Shown here in pieces: positions 46,601 through 59,224 of a stretch of DNA of 64,000 nt (its first letter is position 1; the number at the start of each line of letters is the position of its first letter). Both the position numbers and the translations under genes were made by a program. Origin of the DNA: Epiperipatus broadwayi. Taxonomy: Eukaryota; Onychophora; Udeonychophora; Euonychophora; Peripatidae. Under the pieces are notes generated by a model, which saw nothing but the letters and a program-made list of their open reading frames with translations, made no database searches and had not been told where the DNA came from. Location: assembly GCA_028023455.1 (NCBI GenBank), contig JAQFVV010000012.1, positions 4,246,023-4,310,022 of the forward strand, written 5' to 3'.

Positions 46601-47750
46601 TTTTTCAATTAATTATACTAAGAATTTTACATATTTATGCAAGCACTGATTAAATTATACTTCTCTTGCCGTCATGAAAATTTTCAACAATAAATGGTAT
46701 CTTTAAATCCATTGTTCCCTCTGTTTTTGCATTGATAATAGAAGAAATAATGACCCAAAATTATTAGAAACAATGACATTAGCTATTTTCTTTTGACAAT
46801 AATATCTAATTTTACATGAAGATGGATTTATCCAAGCTTGAAAAAAAATCATGTAATAAATAAAGTTGGATTTTAGGAAATAAGATGGACTACTTACCAA
46901 AACATTATTAGACTGAGAATAAATTAGTATGCTTCGATATTATAATGATAATATATTAAAAATAAGTTTTATACTAAATATAATAATAAACTTGTGGAGC
47001 ATCCCACCCCCCCAAAAAAAATGAAGGATTTAAAATTATGATGGTTGATGAGATCACTTAAGAACTGATCAATGACTTAAAACAACTGAGTACATATTGT
47101 TTGCAGTCACATTAGATATTTTTGTTGCCTCAATTTTATTATAAGAATTTTGTAATAAAGTATATTGTATTCATATTGAATTAGTAGATAATATTTTTAT
47201 ATGTAATAAAGAAAATTTAAAGATGGAAAGGAATATCATGTTTTGAATAAAAATACTAGAATTCTGATGATTATATATAACAATATATCTATTTTACAAA
47301 CTGATTTACATTTACATAAGGATATATTGTGTTAATGAGATTAAAGCAGCTCTTTATAATTTTTAAATTGGAAAGGTTGCATGGACTAATAAAACATGTT
47401 AACTTCAAACTATTGACATTTTTAAGAATATGTGACATCTCAAAATAGTGTCATCTAATCAAAAGCATCTTTTATTATTTAATTTATAAAAATAAAATAA
47501 AAGATATATAAGACTGTTATAATTATCAAAGAATATTCACTGCTATCCACTCTCTTGTCTTTTTGTGCAATTATCAAATGGCTGATTCTGGAACTCAATA
47601 CTCAATAATTGTAACCTAACTCAATCACTGCTAGTAGTCACACTTCTTATGATTTCTTGAACAATAAACTATTCCATTACTTTTATTATTATTCAAGGAT
47701 TTATTTAAACAAGATGCATTTGCTCATAGATGAGTGGATGCTAAAAACCC
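43700..47750. other. AT-rich DNA without recognised features
   Basis: About 4 kb with scattered TA tracts and an A-run at 45650-45670. No gene or repeat family recognised; the 65-codon frame at 46703-46900 lacks support. Confidence 0.4.
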
Positions 47751-47756
47751 AGTATA

Positions 47757-47935
47757 TATATATGATCACTAGATGGAGCTTTACCAATAGCTCCTAACAA
47801 GCTTTTGTTTACATAAATGCCGAGAGAGGCAGAATTCAAAATCTCTATCATTGTCACCCACCTCCAGACCAGCTAGCTGGTTTCAAGCTTATTGGCTCAC
47901 GTCAGTGAAGGCTTGGGAGACTAGAAACTAGATCT
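47757..47935 (-). repeat. R2b single copy
   Basis: Minus-strand R2 unit. It ends (on plus, begins) at (TA)n followed by GATCACTAGATGGAGC, the same 3' boundary as the right arm at 43.69 kb, and starts near CTAGTTTCTAGTCTCCC, the same 5' end as the other copies. This confirms the unit boundaries. Confidence 0.75.
47870..47911 (-). ncRNA. R2b hammerhead, A9 mutated
   Basis: On the minus strand helix I CCTTCA/TGGAGG, core CTGACGT, helix II GAGC/GCTT, GAAA, an extended helix III (ACCAGC/GCTGGT around TA) and the GTC triplet. The lengthened but still paired helix III is further evidence of structural constraint. Only A9 of the core is wrong. Confidence 0.65.
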
Positions 47936-48599
47936 AAATACCAACTATAAAGTCAGCACTTATCAAATATGTTTCTATCAGTTTGAAAGCATGAATGAAA
48001 GTATTTACAAGGTAGAAAATGAAAAAGCTGTAGAATGAATGTCATTACTGTATATCATGCTGTAAAAGAAGTTAAATTTATAACTACAATAACTTTGGAT
48101 TTAAATTCAAATTGTTTATGCATATTAATTTAGTATAGTTTAATTTATATATAATTAGTGAAGTAAACCATTTTTCTCAGGCTGTGAGCAATAACACCAT
48201 GTTAAAAAAGTCAACAAGTTTGTAAATTCACCTATTCATTAAGCCTTTGATATTTATAATCTTTTTTACAAATTATGTTTGTAAATATTGCTATAACACC
48301 ATTTGCTAATTTTTATTTTAATGCTTGAAAAATAAAGAAAAAGCTGATTATATGATACTATAGTTGTTTAATACCAATTTTAGACAAAGATTAAAGGTAA
48401 CTATTGTTTTAAAGAAAACACAAATACATCAAAATATATAGGTACTGAATTAGTTTTAGATCTCTGTGACTATATAGGCATATTAGCTTGGATTCAAAAT
48501 ATTAGTGTATTTTCAGTTTGGCTTCATAGCTTTGTAATTTAAAAAGGAATAAGATGGATGATAGAGAAGTGAGATTGAGGGACACTTCTTCAAGATGCA

Positions 48600-48720
48600 A
48601 AGCTTTTCACTGATGAAAGCCATAAGTTAGAAACTATTCTGGGGATATTGGATCGAAAAATCCTGGATAGGGATTATGATACACACAACTATCTATCATC
48701 TATTAATTATTACGCCTTTT
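48600..48720 (+). repeat. R5 repeat with hammerhead trace
   Basis: CACTGATGA (48608-48616), GAAAC (48630-48634) and a TTC|TGGGG junction are in hammerhead order. In the relative at 37.24 kb the helix III part is ACTAGTC, which pairs properly. Helix II is poor. Then CTGGGGATATTGGAT and GATAGGGATTAT match the relative. Confidence 0.35.
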
Positions 48721-50470
48721 ATTAGAAGCTACTAATATGTAAAGAAAAAATTGTTACTGGTAGAAATACAGAGTGAAATTTATATATTAGCTAGATAAAA
48801 CCATGGCATTAACAAATTATTAAATTAATAGTGACTTATAAAAGATGATGGGTTTTTGTCTATGGTTTAATAAACTGAAACTAGTAATTGTAATGCAATT
48901 ATATGGAATAATCCTTTCCTCTCAATTTATGAATAAATGCACTCTGATGACAAAAGTTTTAGAATAGACTGGATTCATCTTTTTATAAAACTTCTGATTT
49001 TCAAAGTTCACAACTCCAGACAATGATGAAAATATACAGTAAACTCAATATATCAGCAATTAAAAACATGATATTAATACTTATATTAATGGTCAAATAT
49101 ATAAAGATAAAGGTGCTATATTATTTTTAATATTATTGTTTTAATAAGAAAACTGAATTTTACAATAATGAACATTACGTTAGCATAGATCTGAGTTCAA
49201 ATCCCTTATACTTAAGAGTTATTATTTAAACAATGTTTACATAATTGATTGGTTGAAAATATCACAAAAGTCCTACCTTTATTCTCAATGACAATTCATA
49301 TATTTTTAGACTGTCTGATAGTTTTGACTTTCAAATCATCTGCTTAGAATTTAAGAACCAATTATAAAAATAAAAATCTAATTATTTATTTTAATTTACA
49401 GTTTCATGCAGTTTAAATAAAATAATAGTAACAATTAATAGTCTTGTTGTTTTTTATTATTGAGTAACCTTTTTTTATTATTAAAATGTTAACACAGAAG
49501 TTAATGTAAATCTTTAAAATCTAAATTCACTGAATATTATCTTTGAATTTTATTTCCAGTTTCAGTTTCAATATTTTTTTTCTAACTGCAAGTCGACATC
49601 ATTTCTTTTTTTTTCACAAGTGAAAATTACAATAATTGTTTGCACACACGAAAAACAAATTGCCTCTAAGAGACGTTTTATTATGAGGAGCATAATTTTG
49701 TAAAATGATATCCTTCCTGAAACACACGCTACTGTATTTTTTCCTCCTATTTTAACAATTTATTATTAAAAAGAGTTCTATATATCTCGTACCTAATAAT
49801 ATTACTTTATTTTTTTTTTTTTACAAATGTAATGAGTCTTACTAATTTATTATCCGTACATATTATTGTAAATTTAATTATATATATGCACAAGTCTGTA
49901 AAAACACACAGACATAATTTTCTATATAATAATATCATGAACAAATGTTAAATTTTTTGTCCAAAGATAGGTTAAGATAACTTGAGATCAATAATAGTAT
50001 AACATTACTTCTTTTTCACTAATGGTAATTTTCTACATCATAACTGTAATTATTCTAGTATCTCAAACACTACCAATGAAACATTTTTAAAAAATAATTA
50101 TAATTATCAGGGATAGATCATTACTTGACCAATACTGCTTATGGCATAAATGTGTGTGCCAATTTGTTGCAATGTATATTGATGGTGTAGGTCTAAAGAT
50201 TGAAATCCTACTGTAAATTGTGTTAAGAAATAGCAAGGCAAAGTCAACTATCATAAACAGTGATCAAAAATTATATTTTTATTATACCTTTATACATATG
50301 AACCTGCAATCAGTAAAGGCAGAAAACATTCATGCACATATATATAAACAAAAAGATGGATAATCAAATACATTGTGATATATATATACATGCATAAAAT
50401 CAGCCAATCAAGTATTAATCTTTAATGTCTATATAATAATCTTAGACTGTAGAGAAAGATGGATATCCAT

Positions 50471-50555
50471 CTTTTTCATTCTTGACAGTGTGATTCTTGG
50501 TAATAAATAGGCATTAACTGATTTTATATTTGTAAACTAATCTAGCTTTGTAAAG
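50471..50555 (+). repeat. R9 dispersed repeat
   Basis: TTCTTGGTAATAAATAGGCAT and TGTAAACTAATCTAGCTTTG match the copy at 50691-50812 about 230 bp away. Confidence 0.5.
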
Positions 50556-50690
50556 TTTAAGTGACTATTAATTAGCCTGATTTCCAAATAGTTTATTTGC
50601 TGTTTAAAGAGATTTATTCAAACTTCTATGAATTAAAATTTTCAATCAGTTACAATCGAGTACCAATTTTTAGTGACTATATCAATCTTT

Positions 50691-50812
50691 TTCATTAATA
50701 AAATATCACCTTGTTCTGTGGATTGAAGATTCTTGTCATTGAATAGGCATGGATTTCTTTTGTATATTTATATTTATAAACCAGTCTAGCTTTGAGAAAG
50801 TACCAGCTTATC
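50691..50812 (+). repeat. R9 dispersed repeat
   Basis: TTCTTGTCATTGAATAGGCAT and TATAAACCAGTCTAGCTTTG, matching 50471-50555 and 40021-40110. Confidence 0.5.
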
Positions 50813-52356
50813 TTAATATATATAATCTTATATACATTTATGTATTCACATCATTCTTTTATAATGTGCATTAATGATAGTCTCTGCATTTCAAATATGT
50901 TATATAACACTTTCTTTTATTTGAGTCTTTATACAAATATGACTGTATAATGACTATTATTATTTATTAAAAATCTGATAATTATTCTGTAAATGTATTA
51001 TTCATCATAGTGTAGAATTTTTTAATGGATAAATTATAAAATAATGTTAATGAACAAAAAAATTCATCTTAAATAAAATAAAAATAATATAATAAATTTA
51101 GTAGCTTCTAAAAAAAATATACTTTTATATTTTGAAAAAAAAAATATTAAAAAATTTTTTTTTCTTAAGATGTGAAAATAATTTTCTATTTGTTTCTTAA
51201 AACATTAGAAGCAATTATTTCTATACTTTTTGAAAAAGTGCAACCAGTTCATAATATATGTATGCATCAATACTTTACTACATTAATAGTTGCAAGTAGA
51301 TCGCAGTTTATATGATGACTACTTCAAAAGACAGTAATTGTGATAATTTTATAGTGACTATAATTAAATATTTTGGAATTAATTTTTTTACCGTCACAAC
51401 TCTACTTTAAAAAGATCTGATATTGTAAAAGATTGCCAAATCCAAGTAACTGATGGGTGTACACTTAATATACCATCTGTATTTACTTAATAAAATAAAA
51501 TCAAGCTAACATGTGTACATTTATTTGTGAATAATTTTCTGAGTATAAAATCTGATGATTGAATCTAGAGATGCAATTATTTATAACAATAATTATCTAT
51601 CAAATCCTCATCAATCAATAATTGGTTAACCTGCAAGGTAATGACTAACTCTTTATGATTTTCTTCAGGAGGAATCTTGTAAAGTTCTTTAATCTGAAGA
51701 GAACTCTTTAAAGATATTTAACCTTTTATAATATAGATAGATCTGATTGTCTATTCATTTGTATACAACTTTCAAATCGCCTATTAAAGATCAAAAGACT
51801 TTTACATAGCATGTCAATGAAGAACAATGATAGTGCATTGGTTATCAATCTTCCAACTACTAGATAGTATGAATTTAATATCTTCTTTTTGTTTTGTTAT
51901 TTATCTAAACATTGTTAGATATCTAAATATTTACTAATCACTATGACTCAGTTTTATAGATGAATAGCTAATAAAAAATATAAAAAATCTAATTGAAAAA
52001 AAAAATTAAAAAAATATTTGTTTCTGAAAGTAGCCTATCTATGATTATAATACTGACAATAAATTACACTTACAGAGAAGTATTATTTATCTCTCTCTTT
52101 CCTTTCTTGATACATATATGTGTGTGTGCACATGTGTGTATATATCCAGAATCCCATTTAGTGGATTTTTAGCATTTTTATACTATATTTCTGACCTTTA
52201 AATTTTATTTTAACATTAGTGTGTAAAAATGGCTCATTCTAAACCACAATTATGTTTTTATATGTTCAAACTTTACTCGTTAAAATAAGGTTCCAAAAAC
52301 AGAGAAATTTGATTGGTAAATATAACTCTATTAATCCTACCATATTTAGCTATTTC

Positions 52357-53178
52357 TGATGTTTTTCTTTGTCTCACATGTCAATGTAAAATATATGATA
52401 AAATGATTATTACTTATCAGAAAGTAACAGATTTAACTTCATTTGATAGATATTCTTGTTTACTACAGAAATAAATTTTAAATGTTCACATTTTGTTTCT
52501 GTAAATATTAAAAAAATGAGACTGTATTCAAAGCAAAGAGACATTATACATCATTGTTTTTAGAAAGATTATTTTCAGTTTATAAAATCAATGAAATCTT
52601 TATTTCTGAATATTTTTAAAAACTTGAACAAACAATTATTTATTTGTCTAATATCTAATGAATTATGTTTTAAAAGTTTAAATTTTTTAAATATTTATTG
52701 CAAAATTGCGATTATTTTCTTCCTCATAAATATAAGTAGATTCTTTACATCATAGCAAATCTTCAAATTTGCTTTAGGCCATATTTATGTTAGCTGCTAA
52801 TATAACATTATATTTTTGAAAATAAAGTATTTCAAGTCAAAATAAATTATTAAAAATTTATATTTGTTGATATTTAATAAATTATTTTTAAAAAAATATC
52901 TAAAACCGTAATAAATTCACAAATAAACATGTTTTTGCATCATTGGAAATTTCAATGTCATAAAACACCGAATGTTTTACAGCCTTGGCAACATATAATG
53001 ACTGATCATGTCAGGGTGGGGCTTACGCCTATTGTTTAAGCAGGAATTTTGAATTACATGTTTTTTTTGCAGAAAGTTCAGGCAAAAAAATTATTATAAT
53101 AAAATATACCATTTTACATGCATTTTCACACATAATACTTACAGAAAAATTCACCAGGAGGAAAATTGGCCAAAATAT
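52357..53178 (+). repeat. 0.82-kb direct repeat, copy 1
   Basis: Matches 54631-55460 over its whole length, from CTGATGTTTTTCTTTG to GGCCAAAATATG, at roughly 80-85% by eye with small indels. No ORF is conserved between copies. It may be a dispersed element or a local duplication; the sharp shared boundaries favour an element. Confidence 0.8.
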
Positions 53179-53179
53179 G

Positions 53180-54630
53180 TTTCTCTGTCATTTAAATTAT
53201 AAATGGGTTTTAATGATGTTCATATTCTTCTAAATTACTACATTAGTAAATCATTGTGTTTTGCATTTATCCAATGTTAATATCCTAGAGATATTAAAAA
53301 TTCTATGTATAAATTGGATCTTATAAGATTTTATAGCAATGAATTAAAAGTAGAACTGGATGTTATAAGTTTTTATAACAAGAAATTGGGAAAAAAATCT
53401 GGTCAGAGATTCTCCTTATTACATAGACTGATATTAAATCAGTGTAAGAGTTACATTTTTTATTATCAAAGTAAAAGTATAAGACATAATAAGCATTCTT
53501 ATAGTCATTAAAGATCTTGATCTCATTCTTGTAGTTGTCATTATCATTGCAGTACAAAACACCACAATTCCTGATCTTATTCTAAATCTTGTTCACATTA
53601 CTTCATCAATGTGATTGAAGATTTCATAATAAGAATTAAGTTAAGCATAGATTATCTCAAAATGAAAGTCTAGGGAAATGTTCCCAAATAAATAAATCAT
53701 TAACAAATATCAATCTAATAATTAGAATATGAGCAGAAGTCATTTCCAATTAATCCTTTTACAATATTTGTTGAAACACTTTACTAGCAAATGAAATAAC
53801 TCATTTTGTTTTTTTCTCTCAAGAATTTGTGGCATTCATACAGCTTTTTCTAACTGTAAATTTAACAAATAATTGTTGTATTATTATTATGATATAAATT
53901 TTTTCATATTTGTAGTATTGATATAATTATTTTAATATTAATATGATGGCATGTAGGTTTTTTTATTTACATGTATATTATGGAGTTTTTCACTATTTGT
54001 TGTGTATTGAATGTGTGGTATATATATTCACACATTAAATTAAACTTAGTTTATATGTAAAAAAAGAAGTAAATCACCCTTCCTCAGGCTATGATCATAA
54101 TGTATTCTATTTAAGAAAATAATCATATCCTTTTGCTTAAGTTGCTTAATTCATTTATTGATAGATTTAATTAAATTGTTGAGTTTATATTTACCTATAG
54201 TACACCTGCTTAAAGTCTATGCCACATCTTTAGTAAAGATATATATTTTATTTTTTATTAAATAAATAACAATGTAATACAATGGATGTATTCCATATGT
54301 AGAGCTTAGTAAATAGAAAAAAATAATTTGCAAAAAAAAAATTAAAACAATAAAGATAAATGTGAATTTGAAGTAGTCAAAGTTTTATTATACCCAATAA
54401 GTCATAATTTGAAATATTTTTTAATAAATAGTATAAGATAAAACTAATTATTATTTCTTAAGTTATATGTTAAAGATTTATTAAAAGAAACAGTTTATAT
54501 TTAAATATAAATAGGAGTGTATTAAAATGTTTGTCCTATTCCCATAAAAATGATTTACTAGTAAATATAAATGTCAAATTAAGCAATCCTTTCAACATGC
54601 AGTGTAATGCCTCCTAAATTTCAGCATTTT
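53180..54630. other. AT-rich spacer between the two repeat copies
   Basis: No gene or repeat family recognised. Two overlapping short frames at 53305-53557 lack support. Confidence 0.4.
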
Positions 54631-55460
54631 CTGACATTTTCTTTGTCTCACAAGTCAATGTAAAATATATGATAAAATGATTATTACTTACCTGAAAATA
54701 ATAAATTTGACTTCGTTTGATAGATACTTTTGTTTACTACTGAAATAAATTTTAAATGTTCACATTTTGTTTCTGTAAATATTTAAAAAATGAGATCGCA
54801 ATCAAACAAAGACTTTATACATCATTGTTTCTAGAAAGATTATTTTCAGTTTATAAAATTAACAAAATATTTCTTAATATTCATTATTTTTACACATCTG
54901 AACAAATAATTATTTATTTCTCTAATATCTAATGAATTATTCTTTAAAAGATTAAGTTTTTTAAATATTTATTGCAAATTAGCATTTTTTTCTTATTCGT
55001 AAATATCAAGTAAATTGTCATCATAGTTGGTCTTCAAATTTGCTTCTAGCCATATTTATGTTAGCTGCTAATATAATGTTATATATTTGAAAATAAAGTA
55101 TTTTAAGTCAAAATAAGTTATTAATAATTTATATTTTTTGATATCTAATAAATATAGTGTAAATTATTTTTAAAAAAATCTAAAACCATAATAAATTCAC
55201 AAATAAACACATTTTTGCATCATTGGAAACTTCAATGTCATAAAACACCAAACATTTTACAGCCTTGTCAGCAGACAATGTTTGAACATGTCAGGGCGAG
55301 GCTTATGTCTATTGTAAGGGTGGTAATTTTGGATGTAACACCTTTTAACATAGAATTTTCAGGCAAAAATTTTCTTATAATAAAATATACCATTTTACAT
55401 GCATTTGATTATATAATATTTATGAAAAAACTCACCAGGGGGAGAATTGGCCAAAATATG
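54631..55460 (+). repeat. 0.83-kb direct repeat, copy 2
   Basis: Second copy, about 2.27 kb downstream of the first, same orientation. The 94-codon frame at 55215-55499 runs out of the repeat and is interrupted in copy 1, so it is not a gene. Confidence 0.8.
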
Positions 55461-55499
55461 AAACAATTCGTCTCGATCGATAGGTGGGATAATTATTAA

Positions 55500-57280
55500 G
55501 CTTTATATCTTTAGGAATAATTAGTTTAATTATTATATACATTTGTTTGTTAAATAAAAGATGTCATGAGCAGAAAAACCAAGTAGAAAAAATTACACAC
55601 AATATATAATTTAAATTATATTATTTTAGCATTGAAGTCTTGGGTGTGTGTGTAATGTGATTAATGTGTTTTGGAGAGAGATTGCTAATTAATAGTGATT
55701 ATTATTATCTATAATTAAAAAAAAGACATGATGTTATTTTAATTGTGCACTGTAATATAAATAAATATAGTAATTTTCAGAGAAATATTGCCAGCTATGC
55801 ATGCTAAAATTCAAAGTATCTTAAACTGTTAGCTTTGACCCCTTATCAGTCATGTAAAAGGTTTCTGAATTTGTAGTGACAAAAAAATTAATTCAAAAAT
55901 TCAAATATATCTTCAACTAAATTATCTATATTGCATTATGTAATTTCATTACTCCCTTGGTGATTAATTTTAATATTGGCCTCTTCATGTGCTGTCATGC
56001 CATGCAATGTCTTCAGATGCTATCAAAAACATCTAGGCTATGATTTGAGATTATTGTATCTTATAAATTGCATTGTTTCTTACTGCACATACCTTTTTTT
56101 CTGCTCACATAGAAACATAATACATTTATTACAGAAAATAAATATATTTTATATTTTCTTATTTTTGCTTTCCAGAATATAAGTATCACATTAGTATTTC
56201 TTTGGACTGAATTATGTTAGAATATTCAATTTTAAAAATTTATAGTTTGCCTTTTTTTTTTACAGAAACATAAGTATTTAATTGTGGTAGATAAATAAAT
56301 ACCTTTTAATAATCTTTTTGTTCGATCATTACTATACATGCATGGCATTATGAACAACATTTTTTAAAAAATTAAGTACAAATAAATAGAACTTTATAAT
56401 CTAAAGCTAGTATTTATTAAAAAAAATTAGCAATATTTGTTTATATTTTAGGACAAGATAATAGTTTGTTTGTGCACAAGTGATTAAATTTAAAAAGAAG
56501 AGATAAAAATACAGATCACAGGGCAGAATGGTCTTTGTTACCAGGATAAAATACAGTTAAATTAAGAAATAAAAAATACGTCCAATTATTTTTGTTTCTT
56601 GAATTTACTTCTAATAATGATACCTCTTTTTTCAATTTTTAATTAAGTTTTGTCTGCCAAAAGCATAAAACCATACAAAGTAAAATAACATTTTAATTCC
56701 AAGTATCCAACACACTACAAAAAACCTAAAAGAATATTTTGAACAACTATTAAAATCATCAAATAAAGTGTTTTGAAAAAAAAAAGATGGAGGAAAGGTG
56801 AAGGTAGAAGGAAAGTTAAGATCTGACGAAGACTGCTAGTACAGTCGAAACTGTTAAAATTATTTGCTTAAAGTGTTAAAGGAGTGTTGATGAGTTTATA
56901 GTGAAAAATGTGTTACTGTCTATGAAAAGTATTAAAAGCCTCTATAGGAGTAATTATGTTACCTGCTTTATTAAAATGCCAGAAAATCGTGAAAAAAGGT
57001 ATGGGAATGAAATTTGTAAAAGTTCTTTATTGAATGGTACAGTTTTTAAAAGTATTTCTGAAATTAATAATGACTAATTCTAAAAGTTTATTACTAGTCT
57101 TATGGAAATCTGATGTTTTAAATTCAGTTAGATAAAACAATTGCTATTTTTAACAAGACACAGTTCATTCATTAATGAAAATATATTAATAATTTTCATT
57201 AGTCATTATATGTGTCTATAAAAAAAAAGATTGGAAGAGTATATAAAAGCAAATATATATATATGTTGATATGAAGATTT
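55500..57280. other. AT-rich DNA, one structured motif
   Basis: No gene recognised. CTGACGAAGACTG at about 56823 is followed by a loop, CAGTC and GAAACTG; see findings. Confidence 0.4.
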
Positions 57281-57291
57281 TCACGGGTTGC

Positions 57292-57548
57292 ATATATAAA
57301 AGACTTATTTTGTGGGTTCATCCATGTTAAAATATTTTAAATATTGCTATACTGACATTTCGACTTGGTCACACAAGTCATCCACTGGGTGATAAAAGGT
57401 AGAAAGATGGTTGTAGTGGCACTACAATCACTGATTTGAAAAAAAAACGTTAAAGTTCCACCAATAGCAAAAATGTTAAATTAAGAAAAAAACAATATTT
57501 AAAATATTTTAACATGCATGAACCCGCAAAATATGTCTTTTATATATA
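57292..57548. mobile_element. R4 inverted pair
   Basis: The 3' part of R4 (57 bp, from ATAAAAGAC through GGGTTCATCCATG to TTTAAATATTG) is at 57292-57348 and inverted at 57490-57548. The left unit is longer and on the minus strand includes the GACTTG/CAAGTC-GAAA hairpin. Both outer ends are TA-rich. Confidence 0.7.
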
Positions 57549-57559
57549 TTTCTTAAATT

Positions 57560-58730
57560 AATATTCCTAAGTTAACAACTGAAAATTTGCAAATAAAAAA
57601 TATCAGTGTCTGCGTAGATAATGTTAAAACAATGATATATGAGAATATTGGATTTGTAGCAAAAGGTAAAGCAGGTGGTAATGAAAACATCACATTTACT
57701 TGCTGCATGATCTATTGGGAGCATCACTAGAATTAAATGTTGTACTTTACAATGCTATCAAAATTATTGACTTTATTAAAAATCAAGACTTTATCAATAA
57801 TTTGTTTTCAAATCTTTGCAAAAAATATGAACTCAGAGTACAAAAGCTTATTATTACATGAAATGGTAATGCAACTGTGAAAAGGACAAGGTTTAAAAGA
57901 ATAAAACTTGGAAGTGGAAGTTGAATGTTTTTGATTGCACAGAAATATGATTCTATTATTTTTTTCATTAAAATCAATAAAGGCTGTTATTTGCCATAAA
58001 AAATACAAAAAGGATTTGCTGAGTTTTTTTGGTTTAGAATTAGAATAGTATTTCCAGCAATTTTTCAAATGTTCCTAAAAATATTTCTCCTTTTATAATA
58101 TGTACTTACGTGAAGATAGGTTTTAAACATTGATGATTATAAAATCAAAATACCGATCAAGTCGTCAAAACATCAATTAACTCAGAAAAGTTGAAGATGC
58201 ATTACATCCTGAAAAAAGAACTATTTAGCTGAAATTTAATTCTCTATATAAAAATAAACATACACAGTCATCTTATTAGAAAGGAAATTTGATTTCGTAT
58301 ATAATAAATGATTAAAATTATTTGTATATTAAAAATTGTTTTAAAATAAATTTCTTTGTGATCTATTGAAATTTTTGATTTTGATTTGTATACATATTTC
58401 ATATATTTATATAGTCAGAATAGCATAACAACTTGAAAATAAAGGGATTACAATTGGGAAATGTTTTAAAAATCTTATTTTGAATAACCAAACAGAAACT
58501 TTATGATAATGCAAATTTTTAAAATCATTTTCTTACTCAATGTTTTTAAATTAATGTGTGGTTGTAAATACATAATAATATAGTGTTCAAATAATTTATT
58601 TGCTGTTTTGCGTTTTGTTATATTGTTTTAAAGAATGTCCAAGAGAATAAATACTTAAATTATTTCTATAATGTAGTCAATAGAAATTATAAATGCATGC
58701 ATGAACTTTTATACAGATTTTTATAATTTA
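57560..58730. other. AT-rich DNA without recognised features
   Basis: No gene recognised. The frames at 57783-58068 overlap in different phases and lack motifs. Confidence 0.4.
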
Positions 58731-58734
58731 ATAC

Positions 58735-59038
58735 ACTGTCCATCATCAGATTTTCAATGAAATGGATGGCTGAAAAGTTGTGGTTTGGAGTAGTTTGAAC
58801 CCTGTCCATTAAAGTATGAAGATGGCTATCTTAATATAAAGCTAAGCACTGATTGTATATATGTGGGAAGATAGTAATCTGGACCAACTGATGATTGCTG
58901 GTTTATCATGAAATATGGATATTGGTGATCATTTATCTTTTCAACATGTGTGTGATCAGGTGGATCAGCAATATGAGATGGCATGGAGAGTTGAGAGTCG
59001 TGTGAAAGTCTGAGTTCCAATTCCTTATATATTACAGA
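58735..59038 (+). repeat. R1 repeat, 5'-truncated
   Basis: Matches the last ~300 bp of the R1 unit, from CCATCATCAGATTTTCAAT to CTTATATATTA. Missing the first ~130 bp. The 3' end reads GAGTTCCAATTCCTTATATA. Confidence 0.75.
58883..58926 (+). ncRNA. R1 hammerhead, helix II weakened
   Basis: Helix I ACCAA/TTGGT is perfect, core CTGATGA is at 58888-58894 and GAAA at 58910-58913. Helix II is TTGC against TCAT, with one pair lost compared with the other copies. Helix III keeps two pairs. The ATA triplet is present. Of the R1 copies this and the 31.37-kb one have a complete catalytic core. Confidence 0.55.
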
Positions 59039-59224
59039 TTTTTATAGTAGAAAAAAAAAAACATCTAAATTATTACTATATTTTTAAGATGCAAATCTTT
59101 GTTTATATGTACTTAAAGTTTTAGCTTTCTGTTTAAATTTATTTTTTCAGCATTTGTATATATTTTATATTTTCAGAGAATGTAAATCTTTTAAAGTCAT
59201 TAGAGTTTATAAAGTGTTATAAAA

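Larger units (their letters stand above)
48730..52350. other. AT-rich DNA with short repeats
   Basis: No gene recognised. GAGTTCAAATCCCTTATA at about 49194 looks like an isolated B box. Contains two R9 copies. Confidence 0.4.

Noticed and set aside
48948-48975. CTGATGACAAAAGTTTTAG resembling a hammerhead core
   Set aside because: GAAA is missing and there is no helix III; chance match.
55215-55499. 94-codon frame as a gene
   Set aside because: It straddles the end of the 0.83-kb repeat and the same frame is broken in the other copy.
56822-56850. Calling 56.82 kb a functional hammerhead
   Set aside because: An unpaired A lies before helix II and no downstream partner for helix III was found.
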